Origin: Anodontia alba
Taxonomy: Eukaryota; Mollusca; Bivalvia; Lucinida; Lucinidae
NCBI GenBank assembly: GCA_964016985.1
Contig: OZ024823.1
Span: forward strand, 32,569,473 to 32,633,472
Direction of reading: 5' to 3'
DNA: 64,000 bases
In this document: positions 53,901 through 63,760 of the stretch, in pieces
Position numbering within the stretch: the stretch's first letter is position 1
Layout of the letters: the number at the start of each line of letters is the position of its first letter
The notes under the pieces: model-generated
Databases searched by the model: none
What the model was told of the DNA's origin: nothing
The model's input: the letters and a program-made list of their open reading frames with translations, nothing else
Program-made: the position numbers and the translations under genes

Positions 53901-56900
53901 TACTTTTGGTAGATTTTCTGCCAATTTTATAAAAGGGAAACAACTTTGACTTCCTTTCTGCACTCCAAGTCTCTTCTGAAAAGGGGTCTACCCCAAAAGG
54001 GGAGCAAATTCTTTTCCTTTTAGAGCAGACCCTTTTTGGAAATTTGAAGGACTTTCCTTCCTAAAAGTGTACCGCTTACCCTTAAGATATTTGTAAATGT
54101 GCAAGTAAAATGTGTGAGCAATTATTTGCTAATTTGAAAAACTATGATAATGAATAAACCTAATCAACATGCACATACATGTATTTTGAGTAATCATTGG
54201 CAAGGAGATCTAAGGCATTTGTTGGCATTGAAATCAAAACAGTATTTTGCATAGGAATAGGACGGGCTGTGATCAGGCCATAGGGGTCAGGCACTTATGG
54301 TTTCTTATATGCCCAAAAGTCAATGTAGGCTTGACAGACACTGTCTTTATTGACAATGTCTGTCAAGTCTACTTTGACTTTTTGGCTATTTTAGGCATTA
54401 GAAACCCCATACATGCCAGCCTCCTATGGGTCAGGCTATGTAAATGTGCCCAATGTTCTTTGCCACATCAGGTAAAATGAGAGTTTATCAAACATACAAA
54501 ATGCAAAAGCCTATATTAGTATGCAGGTCCATGCAGGTTTCATCAAAGTTTTTACTGTGTTAGCTTCTACAGTATGCAGAACTTTTTTAAGATGATTGGA
54601 TACACTTGAAATAAATTGCTGCAATTTTGCAAAGGAAGACAACCTTTGCACATGTGAAGTTGCCTCCCTGGTATTTGAAACCTTCCAAAAATGAGGGCTT
54701 CTCTGAAAGGAAAGAATTCGCTCCCAGAGGGAGCAACCATTTTCCTTTAAGGGTAGCCCCAAATGCAAATGAGTTCTTTTCTTTGGATGCCTATCCATTC
54801 CCAGATACATTTACAGGGAGGAAACTTTTTCAAAATTGTTTTTGGTTCCCTTCTGAAATGTGGTCTATTCTAAAAAGAAAGAATTTGCTCTCATTGAGGG
54901 CAAATTCTTCCTTTATAGAGTAGACTACTTTTCAGAAGGGACTTTGTGTGCAGGAAAGCAAACAGGAAGTCACAAAAGTTGTCTTCCTTGTAAATTTACC
55001 AAGGGTCTGCTCCAAAGGAAAGCGAATTCTTATCTTTTAGAGAAGACCCCATTTCAGAAGAGAGGCAAACAATTTTGATACAATTATCTCCCTTGAAAGT
55101 GAATCTATTCTCCTTGAAGCCTACATATTACAACACAACCTCATTATAACATTATTGCTGGGATCCAAAGCAAAAACTGTGTTTGGTAAATAATCATGTT
55201 GTATCCAAACAAAAATATGTTGATTATATAGAAAAATGATCATTAATGATCATTTCTCTATATAATCTGTATATTTGTTTTTGGATACAACACTTTTGGG
55301 GTCCATCTTTAAATTGTCTTATATATGAAACCATCTTACAATGAACCATGTTAGAAAGAGATCTAAAGAGGTTCCAGTGTACTTGACATGGTCATGGGTC
55401 ATGTTAACCTATTGTAGTCTGAATGAACTCCCCCACATTATATATTGGAAGACTCTAATTTCAGTTTTAGATATGTTAAGCCATGTAATTTAGATATTCC
55501 TAGAGAAAAATGTTTTAGCTATTTGCAAACAGTGGAGACCCTGATCAGACGCCACATTCTGCAGCGTCTGATCTGGGTCTGCATTGTTTGCCAAATAGCC
55601 TTTTAGGGGTCTCCAGACTATAATGGGTTAATTTTCAGAATGCAGAGTGTACCAATGCTGGAACAGGGTCAAACTTAACTCTGGATGGGTTAGTGGAATG
55701 TGATGCCAGTATTATGGATGGAAAAACTTTACTGTTTGGAGCAGTTGGTGCAATATCAGGTTTGTACCATATTTACACTAACATTGTCTGGGTCTGCACT
55801 ATTGCCATTCAATGAGAGCTTTAACTTTAAAGAATGTTACCTGGTAGTCAGTTGGGCTAAGTATTTGTGTTTTTGACTGCAATACTTCGCTTGCAAAGTA
55901 ATATAAAATGTTGAAATGAATGAACTGCTTTCTTTACTTCCCAAAATATTTGGACAAAAAGAAAAAAAGCAACATGAACATAATATCCACGAGCCATTGC
56001 TTTGCCTAAATTCCTTTGCAAACTTCTACATGACATATGATCACTAAATACCGACATGTGCACCTTTGAGAATGCGTTTGTAAGTTTACTGAGCTTTCTG
56101 TGTAATTGAAGTAAAATAAATACAATCTTTACAGAAATCAAGAACCCAGTCTTGGTAGCTAAGAAGCTTATTGAATGTCAGAAGGAAGAATCTATGTCAC
56201 TGGGGAGAATACCTCCTTGGTAAGTAAACTGTATACAATCAGTATGCTTAAGGGGGGAAACCTACGTCTATAAAACAGTGAATAAGACTATAGATTTTTT
56301 TTTGTGAAAAGGGCCCATTCAAATCGTAAGTTGCTGTCATTTTCCATTTCGCTCTGACAAAAACCAGTACAAAAAGTACTTTCACTCTTGGTACATATTC
56401 CGATCTTATTCTATTTTTCATCAAACCAACAACAAAAAAAAAAAATAATAAAAATGACTATAAAGCGATTTGAACAGGCCTATTCCTGCAAAGCTCTATA
56501 GTCTTTTTCCACTGTTGTGTATGATGTATGTTTGCCCCTTTGATACTGATATCAGGGGAAAATGGTGAATTTATTAATGAATAATAGCTAGACTAAACCA
56601 CCACTGGTGAAGCACTTTTCAAATTTCATAAATTCTTTTTTATACATGTATGCAAGCTTAGTCGTCATTTGTGTGAAATTTTCCCTGTATCACCTTATGT
56701 TTGATTCTCCAAAACAAATATCTAAAGAATTTAGTTTTGAACAGGTAAACCAAAATGCAGATCATTTGTTCCTCCAATGTGCTTGGTAACATAATTGCTA
56801 TTATAGTAGTTAACTGACACTGAACCCTTGTCCTGCTGAACCCAGATATACCCTGCCTTTGCAAACAGTGTAGATCCAGATCAGTTGGCTTCCAAAGAAG

Positions 56901-58389
56901 CCAACTGATCTGGCTCTGCACTGTTTGCCATTAAGTATGTGACTTTATAGCAACAATTTGGATCAAGTAATCTGAGTGGCTGAAAATTAGAAGTGGGCGT
57001 GGATTCTTAATTTATTCAGCAGGACAAGGGATAGAGTGAAATGAAATATCAATCCTCATTTTCTCTGAAAAATAAAAAATGTTTAGAAAAAATAAGGCTT
57101 GGCATTTCATGTGAATTGTTTGCCTATCATTATTATAATAATAGGATCATATCATATCATAATCAGGTTTTTGATTAACGTGCAGGTACAGGGGCAACAT
57201 CCACATTAGTGGGCCCCCTTCCAGATAGCTGGCTTGCTGCACGCATGGCAGATCTCACACCAGATCTTCAGGTATGTCTATCATGAGGGTTGATAGCCGA
57301 GCCGAGAGCTTCCACTCTCTGCAATCCCTCTCTGTCAGCTGCTTCCATGTCATCTTGGGCCATTTGTTTTCCATCAACCTGTATGTCAAAGGTTGTCGAC
57401 TGCATCATTGCAGTGTTCTACATGTCCATACCATCGGTGTCTTCTCTCCTTCAGAATGAGGTCCAGATCCTCAATGCCGAGCCGCACAAGTAGCTCATTG
57501 GACCTGGTGGTGACAATGTCTTGCAGCCTGACATTGCAGATCTGATCATTACGAAAAGCACGCCTATTCAAATATATTGAAAATTTCACCACCAAAAACT
57601 GAAAGTTTTCAGATAAAAATTCTGATATTTTTCATATTTCTGCTCAAAACATAAATTGTGGGTACTCATTAGAACCACCTCACTGGGACAGTTCTAACAA
57701 GTACCCACAATATATGTTTTTGAGCAGAAACAAGAAAAATAATGTATAAACCTGTAAACCTCAGCTTTACTATATGAAAGAGGGGTTTAAGGGGGTCAAA
57801 ATTATATAGGTATGTTTCCGTGATATGGTGCTCTGTATCATGTGTGAATGTTCCCATATCTCTGAATCACGACTAACACAAGTGTCTCATGTGATTCTGT
57901 GAGCTACTGTAGTAATAGTGGGTACATAGCAACTCACAGAGTAGGCTCTCTGCAGGTTGACCTGTTTCTTTGCTGTTCACATATAGCGTGAGGATTCTTT
58001 ACTCATATTGTGCATACTTTTTTGCAAAAGTGATAGAAATTCTTCTAAATACCATCTTAAATACAAAGCTTTAAAATGCATCTCACAGCCAAGGTAAGTT
58101 GTGTGTTTTTTTTTTTTAATCTAAAAGTCCCAATATTTTCCTTATTTCTCCCTTAAAACATGTATGTAGTGGGTACTTACTAGCAGCACCTTGGTGAGGT
58201 GCTTCTAATGAGTACCTACACCATTGGTTTTTATTGAGAAATAAGAAAAATATTTCTCAGGATAGCCCTCTTATCTGGAGCTATCTGACTCATGTCTTGT
58301 TTCTGACAGTATAATGGTTGGAAAGGGAGCAAGTGAGTGGGCAAAGAACCATGGCATTGAAGAAGTTTCAATGGAGAGTCTTAAAACAG
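47870..58389 (+). CDS. TASP1: TASP1 (threonine aspartase 1), 5' partial gene
   Basis: Taspase 1 is an Ntn-hydrolase that cuts itself before a catalytic Thr and then cleaves MLL/KMT2A-type and TFIIA precursors after Asp. Five exons were read here; exons 3 onward join in phase from 52412 to 58389. The exon between 47918 and 52412 (expected to encode GAGYHS and the Cys-rich helix) was not located. The catalytic DTVGAV segment and the beta subunit are absent from 58390-64000, so they lie in the N gap or beyond the window. Introns are full of MITEs and tandem arrays. It runs divergently from SEC23. Confidence 0.85.
48590..49265. other. TASP1 intron 1
   Basis: Holds a C-like element at about 48985-49210 (GTCTGTTACCTGTCTAAGTA, ACTCAGATCAGCTGCCATAG hairpin). 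No TASP1 exon was recognised. Confidence 0.45.
49270..49465. mobile_element. MITE A, degraded
   Basis: CAGAGCTCTAGATAAGGCTT to CCCTCTTATCTAGAGCTCTG; well-kept outer ends but an eroded hairpin. Confidence 0.75.
49600..50300 (+). repeat. Tandem array I, period about 164-177 bp
   Basis: Head GCTTGTAGCAGGGTGCGATA and a CCGTCCGTCCGTCTGTC microsatellite are followed by about four units. Each unit has TGTCGAAGTTCGACATTTAT, CTAATCAACTACAA and ATCTCCCTGACCTCCTGACT (at 49778, 49942, 50119 and 50293). Confidence 0.88.
50300..51360 (+). repeat. Tandem array II, 146-bp monomer
   Basis: About seven units marked by CTTGGCAGGTACCTTGACC-type starts at 50311, 50457, 50603, 50748, 51006, 51152 and 51281 (spacing 146, 146, 145, 258, 146, 129). 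Units contain GGTGACCTTGACCTATATTT, TTTTACGTCAACGTT and CAACCACCAAACCTTGCATA. Array I shares the AACCTTGCAT(A/G) part, so the two are related. Confidence 0.92.
52412..52480 (+). CDS. TASP1: TASP1 exon, alpha-subunit helix
   Basis: Encodes AVSLLRSGGSAVDVVALAVE then VLE, matching taspase/asparaginase (human AIEKLQAGALATDAVTAALVELE). Acceptor CTTTTTTCAG, donor GAG|GTAATA, phase 0 at both ends. Confidence 0.88.
52482..53677. other. TASP1 intron
   Basis: Mostly unassigned AT-rich sequence; a C-like element at 53330-53565 (CTCTAAATATTTGGACATCT, GTAGATCCTGATCAAACTTC). Confidence 0.5.
53678..53884. mobile_element. TTAA MITE family B
   Basis: TTAACCTGCTGAACCTGGAT and CAGCATGACAAGGGTTAA; hairpin GATCCAGATCAGCTGGCTTC with one mismatch. 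Confidence 0.88.
54590..55110. mobile_element. MITE family L, two joined copies
   Basis: Repeated CTTTTCAGAAGGG, AAAGGAAAGAATTCGCTCCC / GAGGGAGCAA and GTTGTCTTCCTTGTAAAT. ORFs on both strands across it are repeat-derived. Confidence 0.55.
55130..55382. mobile_element. MITE family K, copy 2
   Basis: CACAACCTCATTATAACA and AAAGAGGTTCCAGTGTACTT ends; palindrome TATATAGAAAAATGATCATT. In the TASP1 intron. Confidence 0.8.
55404..55631. mobile_element. TTAA MITE family G, copy 2 (abuts TASP1 acceptor)
   Basis: TTAACCTATTGTAGTCTGAA and CCAGACTATAATGGGTTAA ends; hairpin GGAGACCCTGATCAGACGCC. Only TTTTCAG separates its TTAA from the TASP1 exon at 55639. Confidence 0.92.
55639..55759 (+). CDS. TASP1: TASP1 exon with NAG-GSNL motif
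   Basis: Encodes NAECTNAGTGSNLTLDGLVE then CDASIMDGKTLLFGAVGAIS, the most conserved part of the taspase alpha subunit (human TNAGMGSNLNLLGEIECDASIMDG). Acceptor ATTTTCAG, donor TCAG|GTTTGT, phase 1. The acceptor lies 7 nt after the TTAA end of a MITE. Confidence 0.95.
56135..56219 (+). CDS. TASP1: TASP1 exon (IKNPVLVA..GRIPP)
   Basis: Encodes EIKNPVLVAKKLIECQKEES then MSLGRIPP, matching human GIKNPVSVANRLL..GRIPP. Acceptor CTTTACAG, donor TTG|GTAAGT, phase 2. Confidence 0.95.
56822..57030. mobile_element. MITE family B, ends mutated
   Basis: TGAACCCTTGTCCTGCTGAA and CAGCAGGACAAGGGATAG; perfect GATCAGTTGGCTTC hairpin core. TTAA lost on both sides. Confidence 0.82.
57150..57600 (-). pseudogene. 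Non-LTR retrotransposon 3' remnant
   Basis: Minus-strand frame 57386-57595 reads RNDQICNVRLQDIVTTRSNE then LGIEDLDLILKERRHRWYGH. The RWYGHVE motif is typical of the end of many invertebrate LINE ORFs. A noncoding 3' part and an ATCATT/ATATC simple repeat follow toward 57140. Confidence 0.7.
57600..57762. mobile_element. MITE A-like, copy 1 of a pair
   Basis: CATATTTCTGCTCAAAACAT and ATGTTTTTGAGCAGAAAC arms; core GGGTACTCATTAGAACCACC. A sister copy with the same flanks is at 58800-59060. Confidence 0.75.
58095..58290. mobile_element. MITE A (abuts last TASP1 exon)
   Basis: CCTTATTTCTCCCTTAAAAC..GAGAAATAAGAAAAATATTT and CCCTCTTATCTGGAGCTATC; ends about 20 nt upstream of the acceptor at 58309. 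Confidence 0.8.
58310..58389 (+). CDS. TASP1: TASP1 exon (CIMVGKGASEWAKNHGI)
   Basis: Completes the split Cys codon (RIPPC) and encodes IMVGKGASEWAKNHGIEEVS then MESLKT, matching human FLVGEGAYRWAVDHGI. Acceptor TTTCTGACAG, donor ACAG|GTAAAA. It is the last TASP1 exon seen before the gap. Confidence 0.95.
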
Positions 58390-58451
58390 GTAAAATCCAT
58401 AATTTTACTTATACTCCATCCAAACTGATGAACAGGCCACCAAATATTTCA

Positions 58452-58592
58452 GCGGAAGGGAGAGAATGACCGTAGAAAATATTTCATGATCAATCTCCAC
58501 GAAAGAATGTTGCCTACCTAGGCGGGGGTTGAACCTGCGACCTCCTGGTCTCCAGTCGGACGGCACATCCAACTGAGCCACCGAGGCCAGCT
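58452..58592 (-). mobile_element. SINE1, head half only
   Basis: CAGCGGAAGGGAGAGAATGA to GAGCCACCGAGGCCAGC; the GTGTTGAGG tail part is missing. B box GGTTGAACCTG on the plus strand (inverse on minus). Confidence 0.85.
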
Positions 58593-58799
58593 ATTGGGAT
58601 AGTCAGTCCTGTATCTATTTTGTGGGTTTCTGAGATGTCAATGAAAGGTTATCAAAGAACATATTCACATAACGGTAGGTCTAGATAAAGTTTCTTTTTT
58701 GTTTTCAACTAAATCATACAGTACAACTTTGATAACTGGAACACTGATGGCTCAAACACCTTAGATAGTTGAAAGTAATTTTGTGTTCCCACCATGCAC

Positions 58800-59060
58800 T
58801 TTTCTGTACATTAGGAAAACAAGCCTATTCAAATATATAGAAAAATTCACCTCCAAAATCTGAAAATTTTCAGATCAGAAAACTCTGATATTTTACATAT
58901 TTCTGCTCAAAACATAGATTGCGGGTATTCCTTAGAACCGCCTTGGTGAGGCAGTTCAAATGAGTTTTTGAGCAAAAATAAGAAACATAATGTATACCCC
59001 CTGTAAACCCCAGTTTTACAATATAAAAGTGGGGTTTAAGGGGGTAAAAATTATACAGGC
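58800..59060. mobile_element. MITE A-like, copy 2 of a pair
   Basis: Shares with 57540-57800 the flank CCTATTCAAATATAT(A/T)GAAAA, the arms and GGGGTTTAAGGGGGT(C/A)AAAATTAT, so the unit is larger than the hairpin (about 260 bp). Confidence 0.75.
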
Positions 59061-59329
59061 ATGTTTTTGTGATGTTAATTCAACCCTCAATAATTGGAAT
59101 AACCCATAACTAGAACTACCAGTACATGTATTTTTGATGGTCTCCTGGCTCAGACTGGCTGTTCAATTTACTGAAGTTTCACTGTATTAATATTATCTTT
59201 AAATATCAATAAAATCATATGATGTTGATACTGATTACTTCACTAGGGACAATTTTAAGGGAACCCCTAGACTTTTTAGACTACATGAAAATTCAAAGCT
59301 GTTTTGAACTCGGGCATTGATATTGAACA

Positions 59330-60421
59330 TATATATATATCAGGGCTCGGGAAAACCGGAAAAATAGCCGGTCTGGACCGAAATTAAGAATTCTGGACCG
59401 ATTTCAAACACCCCAAAACGCTAATAAATCGGTCCAACAGGTTTGTGCCTTGAACCCCATTTTTCCCAAACCAACCAATTTTCACGAATCAATGATGTCT
59501 AAAAAATCACAAACGGTCAAGTCTTCCCAAACTGACAACGTCCGCGCACCTTTTAAATGCGATATTATGGTAGTTAAAAGGCTCTAAACGGTCATTTGAC
59601 ATGTATATTGGAGAGACCGCTGAATAACGGCAACCTACCCGCAGCACAAATTAATTACGTCATTATCCAAACATTGTCAAAAAATCAACACTTCACTGAC
59701 CTTTGTGCGGTAAACAAGCGATTAACACGAATCATCAGTAACGGTAGTCTGATAATTAATCCGTTTGTGTGACACGTGTGAATACACTGAGACTGCAAAA
59801 CATCAAGGTGCAGTCAGCGTGTCCAAAAGATCAAAGGTCGCTTTACTGAGAGTGATAAAAGAATGCACCGCTTGAACGCACCCGTTTTCTTCCTCTTCTT
59901 TTTTGTTTTGATCAACACGGTTTGTCGGTCCCAGATTCGATAAATGAATTCCCAAACCGTGTACGTCCTGATCAGATGTCGCATACAACGGCGTCTGATC
60001 TGGTATTATTGATTGCTTTTTTTTTTTTTTTTTTTGTTGTTGTTGTTGATTGCCGTAACTCGCGAGTATAATACAAGGTAGATTACACGGTAAAAATAAG
60101 TAATGCACCACTTGCGCTAGACAAGATTGGTCAATGCTTAAAATTTAAGCAGTCTGATCAAATCTTGAAACATTGAAAACTGCAAAACCGCCCGTGGTGC
60201 AGGCCTTTTTTATTAGACCTAATTAGGTCCATGAAAGTCGTTTCGTTCCGTCTCTCCTGTTTCCCGCCGTCTTCGCGCTTATACAAGACGGGAATCAGTT
60301 GTTTATAAATAGTTTAGGAAAACCCTGCGGAGGTGGAAATAACAACAAAACCGTTTTTGTTTTGTTTTTTCTTTCTTTTTACATACCTGACTATATTTAT
60401 TGATGACGCCAGCTTTGATCA
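59330..60421. other. Unassigned sequence before the gap
   Basis: Starts with an (AT)n run, then GGGCTCGGGAAAACCGGAAA. It has more CpG than the surroundings and a GTACGTCCTGATCAGATGTC / GGCGTCTGATCTGG hairpin at about 59960-60005. No exon or known family recognised. Confidence 0.5.
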
Positions 60422-60621
60422 NNNNNNNNNNNNNNNNNNNNNNNNNNNNNNNNNNNNNNNNNNNNNNNNNNNNNNNNNNNNNNNNNNNNNNNNNNNNNNN
60501 NNNNNNNNNNNNNNNNNNNNNNNNNNNNNNNNNNNNNNNNNNNNNNNNNNNNNNNNNNNNNNNNNNNNNNNNNNNNNNNNNNNNNNNNNNNNNNNNNNNN
60601 NNNNNNNNNNNNNNNNNNNNN
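60422..60621. other. Assembly gap (200 N)
   Basis: A fixed-size run of N. Downstream is a second copy of a SEC23 intron segment, so the join may not reflect true order. Confidence 0.99.
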
Positions 60622-60728
60622 GTATCCCTGGTCCAATAATCAACCGTCCAGGCCTCGATCCGAGCAGTGTAGATACAGTCCAGCGTGTCCGTTTCTGTCC
60701 CCCTTGTCAAATGCAGTGTATCCATACT

Positions 60729-60935
60729 TTAACCCTTGAAGCGCTTAGCATATTCAGCAGACGGCATTTACATTTTTTTTTCTTATTTTCCAGTGTAAAT
60801 TAAGCGTGATATTACATGTGAATCATCTGCTGGGGCAGACGATTCAAAAGAAATGTTCATCCTAATTTTCATCGTAAAATACTAAAACAGTTAGATCGAC
60901 ATCTCCTCTAGAACTTTCAGCAGTGCTTCGGGGGT
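60729..60935. mobile_element. TTAA MITE family F, diverged
   Basis: TTAACCCTTGAAGCGCTTAG and AGTGCTTCGGGGGTTCAA; core CATGTGAATCATCTGCTGGG. Confidence 0.65.
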
Positions 60936-61689
60936 TCAAACTATTTTCTTGGCAGCAGCAGCACCTGCAAAGTATTTATTTTTTTTATTTTTTTTTTTTT
61001 TGCGGGGAGAGCGCTATATATAAAATTTCGCGGTGTATTCGGGGTAATATTTACACAGATTGATGCAACGATTCTCATATTTATAAAGGCATACTGCTGG
61101 AACACATTATTTATATTAATATATTTATATTATATTTAAAATAATATTCATACAAGCTCCGTGGATATAAGGATGACGTTACTCATCATGATTGCATTGG
61201 TTGTTTAATCTGCGTAACTTTCAAACATGCGTAAATGATTAACTTTCGGTGTGTTGTGTTTGTGACTTACTACTGGCCATATATTTTTTTTATATACATC
61301 ATACATAACTAAATCAATCGGAACAAATTATTCACTCAATTGATAAATATTTTATACAAAAAGTCGTATGTACTTTTCGTTTGAAGTGTAGGTAATTCAC
61401 GTTTTTCACGGGTATTCCGGTCGTATTCCGGCTCTGATTTAGCGGACTATCAACAATGTTTTCAAATAAAAAAATAAAATAAAAAATAAAAAACACTTCA
61501 AAGACAATTTGCAAATTATTTTAGGTTAAAAGTATTATCCCTTTTCCATTAGGTTGACATAATATTACTTAATTGATTAATTAAAACCAATATTAGTGTC
61601 TTTAATAGGTGTCTTTCACAGGTATACCTATATTTTTCACGGGTATTCCGGTATTTCGGTAGTATTCCGGTATTTCAGTGATTCGTGTG
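60936..61689. other. Unassigned AT-rich sequence
   Basis: Contains repeated CACGGGTATTCCGG (about 61407 and 61637) and TATTCCGGTATTTC. No gene or known repeat seen. Confidence 0.5.
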
Positions 61690-61809
61690 ACCGCCTTGTT
61701 AAATTATTGTGCAGTATGGGTTAATGGACTTGTAAACATATGACTGTGAATATATAAATCCAAACATATTAACATATAAACTGAGAAAATTTAATTATGA
61801 GGATATGAT

Positions 61810-62095
61810 TTGTTTGTTTGTGTTGAGGTTTTACGGCCCAGTCAACCCAATGGGGTCATGTCGAGCATGGGTAAGTTTACCTAACCAGACAACATTTACT
61901 GGACAGGCTTAGTCCTCTAAGCGGTAAACCAGTATTGTGCACATTCTTTCGCCAGGAACTGACAACTGCCCTTCTTGAATCAGAAGAAGGGAGAGAATGA
62001 CCGTAGAAAATATTTCATGATCAATCTCCATGAAAGAACCAGCAACCTTCTGATCACCAGTCGGGCGCGCATCCAACTGAGCCACCGAGGCTGGC
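61810..62095 (-). mobile_element. SINE1 (segmental duplication copy 2)
   Basis: Flanked by TATGAGGATATGAT at 61796-61809 and 62096-62109, the same insertion as 38104-38377. Confidence 0.93.
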
Positions 62096-62599
62096 TATGA
62101 GGATATGATAAAATAATCGTCGCCTTAGGGCAAAAAGTCAATAACTCCATTAAAATATATCAGGAGTTATTGACTTCTTGCGCTAAGGTGACAAAATATG
62201 ATGAAACTTGATGTATAGTGCATTTTGCATGTTAAATGAAAGTCAGAATAAATATGTTTAAAGCAACATTGTGAAATATATTTATCTAAATTGTCAAACT
62301 AAACTCATTTCACAAAAAAGAAACTATTTTTCTTTCTCTAGTCAATTTTGAATAATTACAACTAAAGTAACATAAACAAAGAAACAAACATGTATGAGGA
62401 ATATGAAATTTTGTATTTCAACCTTTTTGTGACCAATTTCAGCCCCAAATATAGCTGTAAAGGAACACTGCCAAGCATCATTTGGGCAGTGCAACTAAAA
62501 ATGTGTCTTCAGACAAACTGGTATGCAGTCAGCAAAGGCCCAGATCAGCATGTGCATATGTGCTGTCTGATCAGGACCTTTACTGTCTGCTAACAGAAT

Positions 62600-62800
62600 C
62601 GGATAACATAGCAACAGATAAGGCGCTTTTTTCATCCAACATATGCTGACAGCTTTCTTATTTCTCAATAAAAACATATGTTGTGGGTACTCATTAGAAG
62701 CGCCTCGGCGAGGCGCTTCTAATGAGTACCCACAACATATGTATTCGTCGAGAAATAAGAAAAATATTATGTGATACTCCCTCTTATCTGTAGCTATGGG
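62600..62800. mobile_element. MITE family A, complete (in duplication copy 2)
   Basis: ACAGATAAGGCGC to CCCTCTTATCTGTAGCTATG; hairpin arms over 45 bp with CGCCTCGGCGAGGCG at the tip. Copy 1 of the duplication keeps only its right third. Confidence 0.88.
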
Positions 62801-63021
62801 ATAAGAACAATAATGTAAGAACGAAGAGCAAAGGCCTGGATGATACTTTGTGCTTGCGCAGGATGATCTGAATCTGCACATTTTGACTCATTTTTTTGAG
62901 TGTGTTCGAAGGTAAATTTTCGCTTGACGCAGACCATTTATTACCACCAGAACTGCAGATCACAGAAGCTCAGTTATCTTATTGGTTGTTGTTTATTAAA
63001 TGTATGAATCTGTTTACTTAC

Positions 63022-63079
63022 AGGGTTCCTTTGGAAACAGAAGTTGCAGGACCAAATCTTAGCTCTGTAATCAACTTGA
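63022..63079 (-). pseudogene. Orphan duplicate of SEC23 exon 2
   Basis: All 58 bases equal exon 2 at 39148-39205. The T-rich tract, the CAG acceptor and the GTAAGT donor are kept. It encodes the C85/C88 zinc-finger half but has no other SEC23 exons nearby, and it lies upstream of the SEC23 promoter. Not expected to be part of the mature SEC23 message unless the assembly order is wrong. Confidence 0.9.
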
Positions 63080-63159
63080 CTGAAAAAAAAATGAATGATT
63101 AATTAATTCTTAATATCACATCATTCATTTCCTGTCAAATGCAGACCATTTTAGGTACT

Positions 63160-63760
63160 ACATGTATTACCAATCTCTGGGCAAATTCAGCAGATGACAA
63201 ATGGATGATTTTTTTTTTCTTATTTTTCAACAATGATGATAACAGTTTGGTGCTTTATGTCCCTGGTGGTTTATGTCCCTTTCAACATTATTCAAGTTAA
63301 AGTAATTTTAAATTATTTAACCCTTGTCATGCTGAATAAATTAAGATACCACACCCACTTCTAATTTCCAGCCAATCAGATTACTTGATCCGGATTTTTG
63401 ATAGAAATTCACATATTTAATGACAAACAGTGCAGATCCAGATCAGTTGGCTTCTTCCGAAGCCAACTGATCTGGATCAACACTGTTTGCTAAGATAGGG
63501 CATGTCGTGCTCAGCAAGAGAAGGGTTAATCATTTAGTAATCAAGCTAATGCAAGTGTGATCATGAAATGAAGTGCCATGCAGTCAGGAGCTAAATTCCA
63601 CATTAAGCAGGATTCAAACCTGAAACTCTGTGATCCAAAGTCTGCACCCAGACACTTCTATTTTTCCCAGAAAATAGGGTTTGACAATTCACTTGAATTG
63701 GCAGGGAGGCCAAGGAGACAACCTACATGAAATGTGCCCTATAATCTAAGAAAAAACAAT
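63160..63760. mobile_element. Three-level nest: MITE E / SINE3 / MITE B (copy 2)
   Basis: Duplicate of 39290-39880; MITE B occupies 63317-63529 with TTAA on both sides. Confidence 0.8.

Noticed and set aside
54511..55078. Overlapping frames of 70-100 codons on both strands
   Set aside because: All lie in MITE L copies and translate its palindromic sequence.
57184..57270. Plus-strand frame with AG and GT borders (GTGATSTLVGP) considered as a TASP1 exon
   Set aside because: Phase and homology show that the flanking TASP1 exons join directly (RIPP|C), and the stretch is the reverse side of a LINE 3' remnant.
60303..60803. Frames of 74-156 codons across 60.3-60.8 kb
   Set aside because: Their length comes from translating the run of N.
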